NCBI GenBank assembly: GCA_026398595.1 | Contig: JAPLSO010000067.1 | Coordinates: 1 to 45,795, forward strand | Reading direction: 5' to 3' | DNA length: 45,795 bases | From: Spirochaetota bacterium | GTDB taxonomy: Bacteria > Spirochaetota > Spirochaetia > Treponematales > Rectinemataceae | Shown here: positions 15,984 through 22,757 of the stretch, one piece after another | Layout of the letters: each line of letters starts with the position of its first letter | Position numbering within the stretch: position 1 is the stretch's first letter | Made by a program: the position numbers and the translations under genes | Notes under the pieces: model-generated | The model's database searches: none | Seen by the model: only the letters and a program-made list of their open reading frames with translations | Told to the model about the DNA's origin: nothing

Positions 15984-16784
15984 ATGGATAATTTAAAGAA
16001 CGCGGAGTTAGCCGCACTACGCTCGAAGAGTGCCTTCATCGTCGACATGGACGGCGTGATCTACCACGGAAACCGCCTTCTCCAGGGAGCCGCGGAGTTC
16101 GTCGCCTGGCTCAAGGCCAGGGACAAGCGCTTCCTCTTCCTCACCAACTCGAGCGAGCGGTCGCCCGCCGAGCTCTCCCAGAAGCTCGGACGTCTGGGCA
16201 TCGAGGTCGACTCGAGCCACTTCTACACGAGCGCCCTGGCGACGGCCGCTTTTCTTGCCAGCCAGAAGCCGAAAGGCTCGGTCTACGCCATAGGCGAACC
16301 GGGCCTCATCAATGCACTCTACGAGGCCGGCTACACCATGAACAACGTCAATCCTGATTATGTGGTAGTGGGCGAGGCCAGGTCCTACAACCTGGACACT
16401 ATAGAAAAGGCCGTGTCCCTCGTGAACGGGGGCGCCCGCCTCATCGGCACCAACCCCGACCTCACCGGGCCCACGGAGAAGGGCATCATGCCCGCCTGCG
16501 GCTCCCTCCTCGCCCCCATCGAGCTGGCGACGGGCAGGAAAGCCTACTTCATCGGCAAGCCCAATCCCCTCATGATGCGCCACGCCATCCGCAAGCTCGG
16601 CGTCACGCGCGAGGAGACGGCTATCATCGGCGACCGTATGGACACCGATATCATCGCCGGGATCGAGTCGGACATGGAGACTGTCCTCGTCCTCTCCGGC
16701 GTCACCGCAAGGGAGGATCTGGACCATTTCGCCTATGCCCCCCGCCATGTCCTGGAGGGCATCTTCGAAATTCCATACAAGTGA
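15984..16784 (+). CDS. HAD-IIA family phosphatase (NagD-like)
   Basis: This 266-residue haloacid dehalogenase hydrolase has motif I FIVDMDGVIYHG (residues 18-29) with the nucleophile Asp, motif II FLTNSSERS, motif III FIGKPNPLMM and motif IV AIIGDRMDTDIIAGIESDMETVLVLSG. The cap position and the sequence NPDLTGPTEKGIMPACGSL assign it to the IIA group with NagD and 4-nitrophenylphosphatase. It dephosphorylates an unknown small phosphate ester in the cytoplasm. GGAG lies eight bases upstream of ATG, and it is co-directional with the ArsC-like gene. Confidence 0.92.
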   Translation: MDNLKNAELAALRSKSAFIVDMDGVIYHGNRLLQGAAEFVAWLKARDKRFLFLTNSSERSPAELSQKLGRLGIEVDSSHFYTSALATAAFLASQKPKGSVYAIGEPGLINALYEAGYTMNNVNPDYVVVGEARSYNLDTIEKAVSLVNGGARLIGTNPDLTGPTEKGIMPACGSLLAPIELATGRKAYFIGKPNPLMMRHAIRKLGVTREETAIIGDRMDTDIIAGIESDMETVLVLSGVTAREDLDHFAYAPRHVLEGIFEIPYK

Positions 16785-16826
16785 GGTAGGCGTATTGTCG
16801 CTCCACGCGAACCATGGCGAAGAGCG

Positions 16827-17141
16827 TTAGGCGTCGAGCAATCCAGTCTTAATGTATTTCTTCATCAATTCATAAATGTCTTTTTCATCGCCCTCTTTTC
16901 TTATTCCAATGGCGACTACAATGACGATTATTTCTTTCTCAAGAACTTTATAGATGATCCGGTATTCCTGCCCCCCGGCTCGAATGGACCGAAATTCCCT
17001 TAACGGACCTTTTAATGGTTTACCTAATAATAGAGGCTCTTCTTTCAATGATTCGATTTTGTTGATTATTTGATTCCGGGTCCTGCTATCCAGCTTCTTG
17101 ATCGTGTCAGCCGCGATTATAGTTAGCCTTATCTTATACAT
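16827..17141 (-). CDS. RelE/ParE-family toxin
   Basis: This is a 104-residue RelE-fold protein beginning MYKIRLTIIAADTIKKLD at ATG 17141. The core contains IINKIESLKEEPLLLGKPLKGPLREFRSIRAGGQEYRIIYKV, the usual RelE strand with Arg residues for mRNA cleavage, and a C-terminal VVAIGIRKEGDEKDIYELM. The start overlaps the antitoxin end by eight bases. Base composition is visibly AT-rich against high-GC neighbours on both sides, which suggests acquisition by transfer. RelE members cut mRNA on the ribosome, but the exact toxin activity is inferred. Confidence 0.88.
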   Translation of the reverse strand: MYKIRLTIIAADTIKKLDSRTRNQIINKIESLKEEPLLLGKPLKGPLREFRSIRAGGQEYRIIYKVLEKEIIVIVVAIGIRKEGDEKDIYELMKKYIKTGLLDA

Positions 17142-17373
17142 CAAAGCTCTTCTTGAAATCTTCAAAATCAACAAGGCTATTATTCTCAAACTGCTTGATT
17201 CCAATTTTTAGCTCATCATACAAGGCTAGGTCGGAAATAATCTCCAGAGTCTCGGCGATACTCTCGTAGGTATCCCAGCGCAGTAACGCAAAAACTTCCT
17301 TACCATGATTGGTGATAGTAGAAGTATATAGTCCGGAGGAATTTCTTGCGTTATTAGGATAATAATGCCCCAT
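17134..17373 (-). CDS. Phd/YefM-like antitoxin with an atypical N-terminus
   Basis: This 79-residue partner of the downstream toxin keeps the antitoxin core TITNHGKEVFALLRWDTYESIAETLEII and the acidic C-terminal toxin-binding tail ELKIGIKQFENNSLVDFEDFKK. The usual N-terminal DNA-binding segment (ARxxLxxLIDEV type) is replaced by MGHYYPNNARNSSGLYTS, and no clear ribosome site precedes ATG 17373. Part of the N-terminus may be lost or frameshifted. If so, it may still neutralise the toxin but repress its promoter poorly. Confidence 0.75.
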   Translation of the reverse strand: MGHYYPNNARNSSGLYTSTITNHGKEVFALLRWDTYESIAETLEIISDLALYDELKIGIKQFENNSLVDFEDFKKSFDV

Positions 17374-17537
17374 CCCCGGCCAAGCTCGCGACGGGCGGCT
17401 CCCGACACCAAATGGAGGCGAAGACGAGTGAGCGCAGGTTGGCGGGAATCCATTTTTTGCCGAGGGTCCGATTGGGACGTGAAAAACAGGCCCTCTTCAA
17501 GGTTGCATCCTTGTAAATATGAAGTTAGACTTACGAT

Positions 17538-18707
17538 ATGCAAGGTTATATCGAACGAAAGATTACGCCTCTGCTGAAAGACAGCCTCTCGAGGTTTCCG
17601 GCCGTGGTCCTGACGGGATCGCGCCAGTGCGGCAAGACCAGGCTGGCGCGGCAGTTCGTCCAGAGTATGCCTGGGGCTGTCGTCCTCGACCTGGAGAATC
17701 CACGCGACCTGGCGAAGCTCGCCGATCCCCTTCTGTATTTCGAGGCCAACGCGCGAAGACTCGTCTGCCTCGACGAAGTCCAGCTCGCGCCGGATATTTT
17801 CCCTCTTCTGAGGGCGGAGATCGACCGGGACCGGCGGCCGGGACGATTTCTTCTCCTTGGCTCGGCGTCCAAAGCCTTGGTCAACCGCAGCGCGGAAAGC
17901 CTGGCCGGCCGGATCGAGTACCTGGAGCTGAGCCCCTTCCTAGCCGACGAGTACCTGCCGGGCTCTCCCCCCTCCATGCTCGAAGGGCTCTGGCGAGGCG
18001 GCTACCCGGAGTCCGCCCTCGCCTTTGACGGGCAGACGAGTCTTCGCTGGAGGGACGCATTCGTCCGCAGCCTCATCGAGCGCGACCTTCCAATGCTCGG
18101 CAATCGGGTCAGTCCCCTGGCATGGAGGCGTTTCATCACGATGTGCTCCCACCTCCAGGGCCAGGTTCTGAATTCTGCCAAGCTGGGCGCTTCGCTCGAT
18201 TTGAGCGGCAACGCCGTCCGGGCAAGACTCGAATTTCTTCAGGAAGCTCTCCTCGTACGTCTCTTGCCGGCATGGGCTGGAAACCTCAAGCGACGACTGG
18301 TGAAGGCCCCCAAGCTGTACATCCGGGATACAGGGCTATGCCATAGTCTCCTCGAGATCGGAAGCCCCGACCACCTGATGGGCCACCCCGCTTTCGGCTC
18401 AAGCTGGGAAGGATGGTGCGTGGAGACGATCTGCGACAGCTTCGCGAATTGGGCTCCTTTTTTCTACCGTTCGTCGGGCGGCGCCGAGCTCGATCTGGTC
18501 CTGGAAAGGGGACCCAGGCGAATCGCTTTCGAGTTTAAAGCCTCTTCGGTTCCCGCGCCGACGCGCGGCTTCCACGCCGCCCTAGCCGATCTGGAGCCCG
18601 AAAGGGCCTTCCTGGTTGGCATCGTGGACGGAGCCTACCCCGTCTCGGCTACGGTCACCGCCTGCGGTCTCCGCGAATGTCTGGAAATGGTTGCCCGGTT
18701 AGGCTGA
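17538..18707 (+). CDS. AAA ATPase with C-terminal DUF4143 domain (first copy)
   Basis: This is a 389-residue protein of the COG1373 type. Its N-terminal P-loop domain shows Walker A GSRQCGKT (residues 27-34) and Walker B LVCLDEVQL (Asp79-Glu80). ELSPFLADEYLP and the middle winged-helix region GNAVRARLEFLQEALLV follow. The C-terminal DUF4143 has the nuclease-like line GAELDLVLERG...IAFEFKAS (about 322-340), resembling a PD-(D/E)xK fold. Molecular function of the family is not established. ATG 17538 has no good ribosome site; a weak GTAA/TTAC inverted repeat lies just upstream. The gene converges with the truncated caspase gene, with only 19 bases between stop codons. Confidence 0.9.
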   Translation: MQGYIERKITPLLKDSLSRFPAVVLTGSRQCGKTRLARQFVQSMPGAVVLDLENPRDLAKLADPLLYFEANARRLVCLDEVQLAPDIFPLLRAEIDRDRRPGRFLLLGSASKALVNRSAESLAGRIEYLELSPFLADEYLPGSPPSMLEGLWRGGYPESALAFDGQTSLRWRDAFVRSLIERDLPMLGNRVSPLAWRRFITMCSHLQGQVLNSAKLGASLDLSGNAVRARLEFLQEALLVRLLPAWAGNLKRRLVKAPKLYIRDTGLCHSLLEIGSPDHLMGHPAFGSSWEGWCVETICDSFANWAPFFYRSSGGAELDLVLERGPRRIAFEFKASSVPAPTRGFHAALADLEPERAFLVGIVDGAYPVSATVTACGLRECLEMVARLG

Positions 18708-18726
18708 GACAGGGACGACGTTGGAT

Positions 18727-19368
18727 CTAGCCCCGCCCGAAGCCATCGGCCGCCGTCGTGCCCGGAGCCGTCGAGTACAGGATCAGGCTCTCAAGCTGAG
18801 GAGGTCCCGCCATGACGGTAAGGCCCCTCGAACCCGCTCCGCTTCTGGAAGGGAAGGGATTGTCCCTGCAGGCATCCAGGATAAGCATGACGAGCCCGGC
18901 CTTCTTCGCCGCTGCCTCATCCAATATCCTCGATGCCGCGTACGCCTTGTATTTAAGGTCGGCCTCGCTCTCAAGGCCAGCATTGTCCACCGGAATCAGA
19001 TAATTGATCCCGCCAGACTCCACCCCATGTCCCGCGTAGAATACGAGGATCGTGTCGCCCTGGCCCAAGCCGGCCGAGAACTCCCTGATCGCCATCTCCA
19101 TGCCCCGCAGATCCAGATCTGTCCTCACCATCGTCTCAAAGCCCGCCTCCTTAAGCATCGCCCCGAAATCCTTCGCGTCGTTGACCGGGTTAGGCAGGGC
19201 GTTCTTCTGGTAGGCGGAGTTGCCGATAAGGAGGGCTTGGCGCCTTCCCTGGTCCGTCTCCGAACCAAAGTCGGCCGCCGAAAGGGCAACTGTAAGCAAA
19301 AAAGCGCAGGAGGCAAGGCTTATACCACGTCGAAATGCGCGGCGTGAAGCGTGGGACGGTCTGGACAT
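18727..19368 (-). CDS. Secreted caspase-like (peptidase C14) protein, C-terminally truncated
   Basis: This 213-residue protein begins with an Arg-rich N-terminus and hydrophobic segment (ISLASCAFLLTVALSAA), then a caspase p20 fold. RRQALLIGNSAYQ precedes the catalytic His in VFYAGHGVESGGINYLIP (His114) and the catalytic Cys in LILDACRDNPF (Cys167). It ends at DGFGRG, where the second copy in this window and the family continue through GRNGVFTAALLKH. The last p10-like part is missing exactly where the gene meets the convergent DUF4143 gene. AGGAG lies nine bases before ATG. The catalytic pair is present, but the fold may be incomplete. Confidence 0.88.
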   Translation of the reverse strand: MSRPSHASRRAFRRGISLASCAFLLTVALSAADFGSETDQGRRQALLIGNSAYQKNALPNPVNDAKDFGAMLKEAGFETMVRTDLDLRGMEMAIREFSAGLGQGDTILVFYAGHGVESGGINYLIPVDNAGLESEADLKYKAYAASRILDEAAAKKAGLVMLILDACRDNPFPSRSGAGSRGLTVMAGPPQLESLILYSTAPGTTAADGFGRG

Positions 19369-19386
19369 ACTTTGCTCCTATTTTTT

Positions 19387-19403
19387 GATACAGATTCTGT
19401 CTC
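19387..19403. promoter_or_regulatory. Palindrome upstream of the short caspase gene
   Basis: GATACAGATTCTGTCTC is a near-perfect 17-base palindrome (ACAGA/TCTGT core with GA/TC outer matches), 19 bases before the ATG at 19368. It is well placed as a repressor site. No known regulator motif was recognised. Confidence 0.4.
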
Positions 19404-19449
19404 GATTATCATGCTGCTTTCTGAAGGCGGCAAGGGAACATCGTCTGGG

Positions 19450-20640
19450 TCAGAAAACACCCGTAAAGCCCTCGACCTCAAGGAGCGGCTTGAAGAACAC
19501 CTTGCGGCCTTCCCATTCCACGTCGGCCTGGAGGTCCGTGGAGAATACGAAGGCCGCCCCGACCTTAGGGTAAGCCCTCAGAAAGGCCTTGACCCCAGAA
19601 GGAACCTCGGGCATCTCGAGCCTGTACTTCACTTCGATAGGCATCGGGACGCGGTCGCGGACGAGAACGAAGTCCACCTCCTCACCTTGTTTATTCCGCC
19701 AAAACCGCAGCTCCATGTTCGCCTCGAGCCTTCGCTTAAGGGCGAGAAAGATAAAGGACTCGACAATCGCCCCCTTGTCGGGTCTCTCCTCCGCTGCCGA
19801 GAAATCCCGCAGGATGGCGTTGCGCATCCCGAGATCGTACAGGTAATACTTCTTGGACTTTTTAAGCTCGTTGCCGAGCGACGTGGCGTACGAATCGAGG
19901 GAGAATGCGACATACGTCTGGTCGAGGATGTCCAGATGTGCGCGGACCGTCGGCTCGGACAGTCGCACCTCCCGGGCGAGCGAGGCGACCGTCGTGACGG
20001 AGCCTTGATTCTCGGCCAGCAGGTAGATCAGCGAATTGAAGGCCCTGATGTTCTCCTCCCGCAACAGCCCCCGAACATCTTTTAAGATATATGCCTGGAG
20101 AATATCCCTGAGGGCCTGCATCTTTTCTCCCTCGCTTTCCAGCGAGGCGAGTCCGGGAAGTCCCCCGAAACGAAGGTACTCCGGAAATGAAGCTCCTGGA
20201 ATAGTCGAGTATTCAGCTTGGAACTCCAGGGGGGTCACGATGGTGAGCCTGAATCTGCCCGCGAGGCTTTCCTTAAGATGGCGATGCATCTCGACGGAGG
20301 AGGAGCCGGAGACGAAGAGCTTAGGACCTTCGCCCTTATCGTATATCGCCTTGAAGATCCGTGTCACGTTTTTCGCGTACTGGAACTCGTCTATAAAAAC
20401 GACCTTCCCTGCTTTCCTGAGAAGCTCCACGATGGAACCGTCGTCGGCATTGAAACTCCGCAAGGTGTACGGGTCCTCGAGGTCGAAATATGAAGCTGCT
20501 ATTCCCCGCTCCAGGCAAGTCCGGTGGAGCTTCCGCATTAGCCACGACTTCCCGACCTGCCTTGTACCCATGAGGACGGAAACGAAGGGCAGGGCTATCT
20601 CTTTCTCCAGTATAGGGAAAATCGCACGGTCGATGTCCAT
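19450..20640 (-). CDS. AAA ATPase with C-terminal DUF4143 domain (second copy)
   Basis: This is a 396-residue P-loop protein of a different subtype from the one at 17538. Walker A GTRQVGKS is at residues 25-32 and Walker B VVFIDEFQYAKN at about 80-91. FVSGSSSVEMHRHLKESLAGR follows as sensor-1, then a winged helix (LAREVRLSEPTVRAHLDILD). The C-terminal DUF4143 has WRNKQGEEVDFVLV and MPIEVKYR, the D...ExK line of restriction-like nucleases. It lies between the two caspase-like genes in the same direction. Its start sits four bases from a perfect 11-bp inverted repeat that overlaps a probable promoter. The function of the family is unknown. Confidence 0.9.
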   Translation of the reverse strand: MDIDRAIFPILEKEIALPFVSVLMGTRQVGKSWLMRKLHRTCLERGIAASYFDLEDPYTLRSFNADDGSIVELLRKAGKVVFIDEFQYAKNVTRIFKAIYDKGEGPKLFVSGSSSVEMHRHLKESLAGRFRLTIVTPLEFQAEYSTIPGASFPEYLRFGGLPGLASLESEGEKMQALRDILQAYILKDVRGLLREENIRAFNSLIYLLAENQGSVTTVASLAREVRLSEPTVRAHLDILDQTYVAFSLDSYATSLGNELKKSKKYYLYDLGMRNAILRDFSAAEERPDKGAIVESFIFLALKRRLEANMELRFWRNKQGEEVDFVLVRDRVPMPIEVKYRLEMPEVPSGVKAFLRAYPKVGAAFVFSTDLQADVEWEGRKVFFKPLLEVEGFTGVF

Positions 20641-20644
20641 GTAA

Positions 20645-20675
20645 CTATTCTAAAGTAGTGCTTTAGAATAGGCAA
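20645..20675 (-). promoter_or_regulatory. Inverted repeat overlapping a promoter at the DUF4143 gene start
   Basis: CTATTCTAAAG (20645-20655) and CTTTAGAATAG (20661-20671) are perfect 11-base arms around 5 bases. On the minus strand TTGCCT (20675-20670) and TAGAAT (20652-20647) are 17 bases apart, so the -10 box sits inside the repeat. RNA would start at or next to the ATG at 20640, giving a leaderless message. It is a strong candidate for an autoregulatory operator. Confidence 0.6.
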
Positions 20676-20710
20676 CTCGCGCGCGGGGACCGCCCGCGAC
20701 CCTCCCCACG

Positions 20711-20739
20711 GTCTAGGGCGGCCTCCGGCCGCCCTAGAC
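20711..20739. terminator. 13-bp hairpin just after the caspase-FGE gene
   Basis: GTCTAGGGCGGCC (20711-20723) and GGCCGCCCTAGAC (20727-20739) pair perfectly around a 3-base loop, 14 bases beyond the stop codon at 20754. There is no U-tract. It may be a terminator or a DNA cruciform. Confidence 0.65.
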
Positions 20740-20753
20740 CCCTTGCCTGAACT

Positions 20754-22655
20754 TTAGGGACGACGAAGGACGCGGAAACCAAGAGTGTTGTACTGCAAGT
20801 CTGGTCTAGTACTACTCCGGAAAGCAGTCCTCTGGTAACCGGAAGGATAGTTCCAGCTCCCGCCCCTGATAACCCGCGAGCTTCCTGAGGACGGCCCCGT
20901 GGGATCAATTTGCGGATTGTCCGAATAACTTCCAAACCAATCCCCGCACCATTCCCAGACGTTCCCGCTCATGTCATACAGCCCGAGCTCGTTAGACTCT
21001 TTCGTCCCCACCACGCGTGTCGTGTATACTGAATTAGCACTCCACCAAGCTACTATACTTGGCTCCCCATACTGGTCGCTTGGTCCTGAATATGAATATC
21101 CCCGGGACGAAGCTCCTCCCCTGGCCGCGTATTCCCACTCAGCTTCGGTCGGCAGGCGGTAGCCGTTCTTCGAGAAATCCGCACGCACGTCGGTCCCCGT
21201 GATCGTATACACCTTCTGCAGACTATCCATCTCCGACAGCCTGTTGCAGAACGCGATCGCGTCGAACCACGTGACATTCTCCACCGGAAGTCTCAAGGCT
21301 TGCGGATAGTCCGCAAAATAGGAAGGATTCATCCCCATAACCTGCCTGTACTGCTCCTGGGTCACCTCGTACTTTCCTATCAGGAACGGGGACAAGGTCA
21401 CCTGATGGACAGGCTTCTCCTCGGCATCGCCTCTTTTCGAGCCCATGGGGAAACTCCCCCCGAAGATATGGATCATTCCGATAGATTTTCTATTGGCAGG
21501 CGCCGCTATCGTCGTGGTCGTCGTCGGAAGCGCGGTTCTCACCGTCGTTGTAGTAGAGGCGGCTACCGCGATGGTCGTCGTTGTCGACGTCGTCGTGGTC
21601 GAGGGCGGTATGAAGGTTTTCCAGAGGAACTGCACCTCGATTTCCTTGCCATCTTCCACCTGGACGCTTCTCGATTCGCGCTCGCCCGTGGTGTAGCGGA
21701 TCTCGAGTTCGTAGTAGCCGACCTCGAGGTCGGTCAGACGCTTCGCTCCGCCCTTTCGAAGATCGCCCATCGGCTTGCCGTCCACGAATAAAGCCCCTGC
21801 GCTCTCGACCCGGATCAACATAGTGCCAGCCAATTTCGAGGGCTGGAAGATCGTTGTGGCCGGTCCAGGCGGAACCTGTGACACTCCTAAACTGCCCGCA
21901 AGGTATACCGCCCGGGTCAGGTTGTCATACTTCGCTGGCTTCTGTTTCTGGTTTGTCTCTTTTCGGACTTCGGCATTTACATCCCGCAGTATCGCCGTAA
22001 ACTCCTCGTTCCTTCCGATATGCTTGAGAAGTGCAGCCGTGAATACGCCGTTGCGCCCGCTTCCGTCGTCGGCCGTCTCGCCGGCCTCGGTCGCGTACAC
22101 GATCACGCTTTCGGGCGGCTTCTGTCCTATGACGGCCAATCCTCTCTCCATGTCGCGCGACGCCTGGGGAAAGGGATTATTCCTACATGCGTCGAGAATC
22201 ACCACATTGGTATTGGCCCCGCCTGAGTTCATCCGCCCGATGAGCCGCTGAAGCTGGACGCCTTCGATCTCTACATCCGAGGCTATGCTGATATCAGTGC
22301 CGACAGGTATCAGGTAGTTCTCGCCCCCGGCTTGGACGCCATGGCCTGAATAGTAGAACAGCGCTATCTCAGAACCGCGGAAATCGGTGCCGAACTGGTC
22401 GATGAGTTGATACATGGTCTTCTTGTTCGCGTCTATTCCCAGGGCCACCGAGAATCCGATGCCGCGAAGCGCGGCGGCCATGTCCGTCGCGTCGTTGCCG
22501 GCGTTCCGCAATGGTCCCATGGAATAGGTCGAGTTCCCGATGACAAGGGCGACGCGCCTGCCGGCGGCTTGGGGGAAAGTGATTCCCGTATCTATGATGA
22601 ATAGAAGAAGGATTATCACGAAGAGGGAAGCAAACGATGGTCGACGCATCGGCAT
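20754..22655 (-). CDS. Exported caspase-like protein fused to a PEGA-like and an FGE/C-type-lectin-fold domain
   Basis: This 633-residue protein has an N-terminal signal or anchor (FVIILLLFIIDTGITFPQAA) and a complete caspase fold from about residue 33 to 255, with His105 in FYYSGHGVQAGGENYLIP and Cys157 in VVILDACRNNPFP. A PEGA-like beta domain follows at about 279-345 (VDGKPMGDLRKGGAKRLTDL), then a Thr-rich linker at 352-384. The FGE-sulfatase domain at about 393-633 shows GGSFPMGSKRGDAEEKPVH, RLPTEAEWEYAARGG, GNVWEWCGDWF, RVIRGGSW and a terminal GFRVLRRP. The FGE fold here probably senses or binds rather than makes formylglycine. Target proteins and activation signal are unknown. The ribosome site is weak (AAAAAG). 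It is a complete paralogue of the truncated gene at 18727. Confidence 0.92.
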   Translation of the reverse strand: MPMRRPSFASLFVIILLLFIIDTGITFPQAAGRRVALVIGNSTYSMGPLRNAGNDATDMAAALRGIGFSVALGIDANKKTMYQLIDQFGTDFRGSEIALFYYSGHGVQAGGENYLIPVGTDISIASDVEIEGVQLQRLIGRMNSGGANTNVVILDACRNNPFPQASRDMERGLAVIGQKPPESVIVYATEAGETADDGSGRNGVFTAALLKHIGRNEEFTAILRDVNAEVRKETNQKQKPAKYDNLTRAVYLAGSLGVSQVPPGPATTIFQPSKLAGTMLIRVESAGALFVDGKPMGDLRKGGAKRLTDLEVGYYELEIRYTTGERESRSVQVEDGKEIEVQFLWKTFIPPSTTTTSTTTTIAVAASTTTTVRTALPTTTTTIAAPANRKSIGMIHIFGGSFPMGSKRGDAEEKPVHQVTLSPFLIGKYEVTQEQYRQVMGMNPSYFADYPQALRLPVENVTWFDAIAFCNRLSEMDSLQKVYTITGTDVRADFSKNGYRLPTEAEWEYAARGGASSRGYSYSGPSDQYGEPSIVAWWSANSVYTTRVVGTKESNELGLYDMSGNVWEWCGDWFGSYSDNPQIDPTGPSSGSSRVIRGGSWNYPSGYQRTAFRSSTRPDLQYNTLGFRVLRRP

Positions 22656-22757
22656 GCTGCTTTTTACTTATGTTTACGCCCTGAGTATTGCCCTTTTAAA
22701 ACCCGGACGCAAGTGCGGTTCTGCGTTCCGTACCTAGCCTTAGCCTATTGCTTTGGC

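Noticed and set aside
17226..17543. 105-codon minus-strand frame overlapping the antitoxin
   Set aside because: It overlaps the antitoxin in another frame and has no antitoxin or other family features.
21500..21620. Coding repeat in the Thr-rich linker of the caspase-FGE gene as a phase-variable tract
   Set aside because: Codons are mixed rather than an exact short repeat, so slippage is unlikely.
20754..22655. Complete diversity-generating retroelement
   Set aside because: No reverse transcriptase, accessory gene or template repeat was found in the window; only the target-like layout is reported as a hypothesis.
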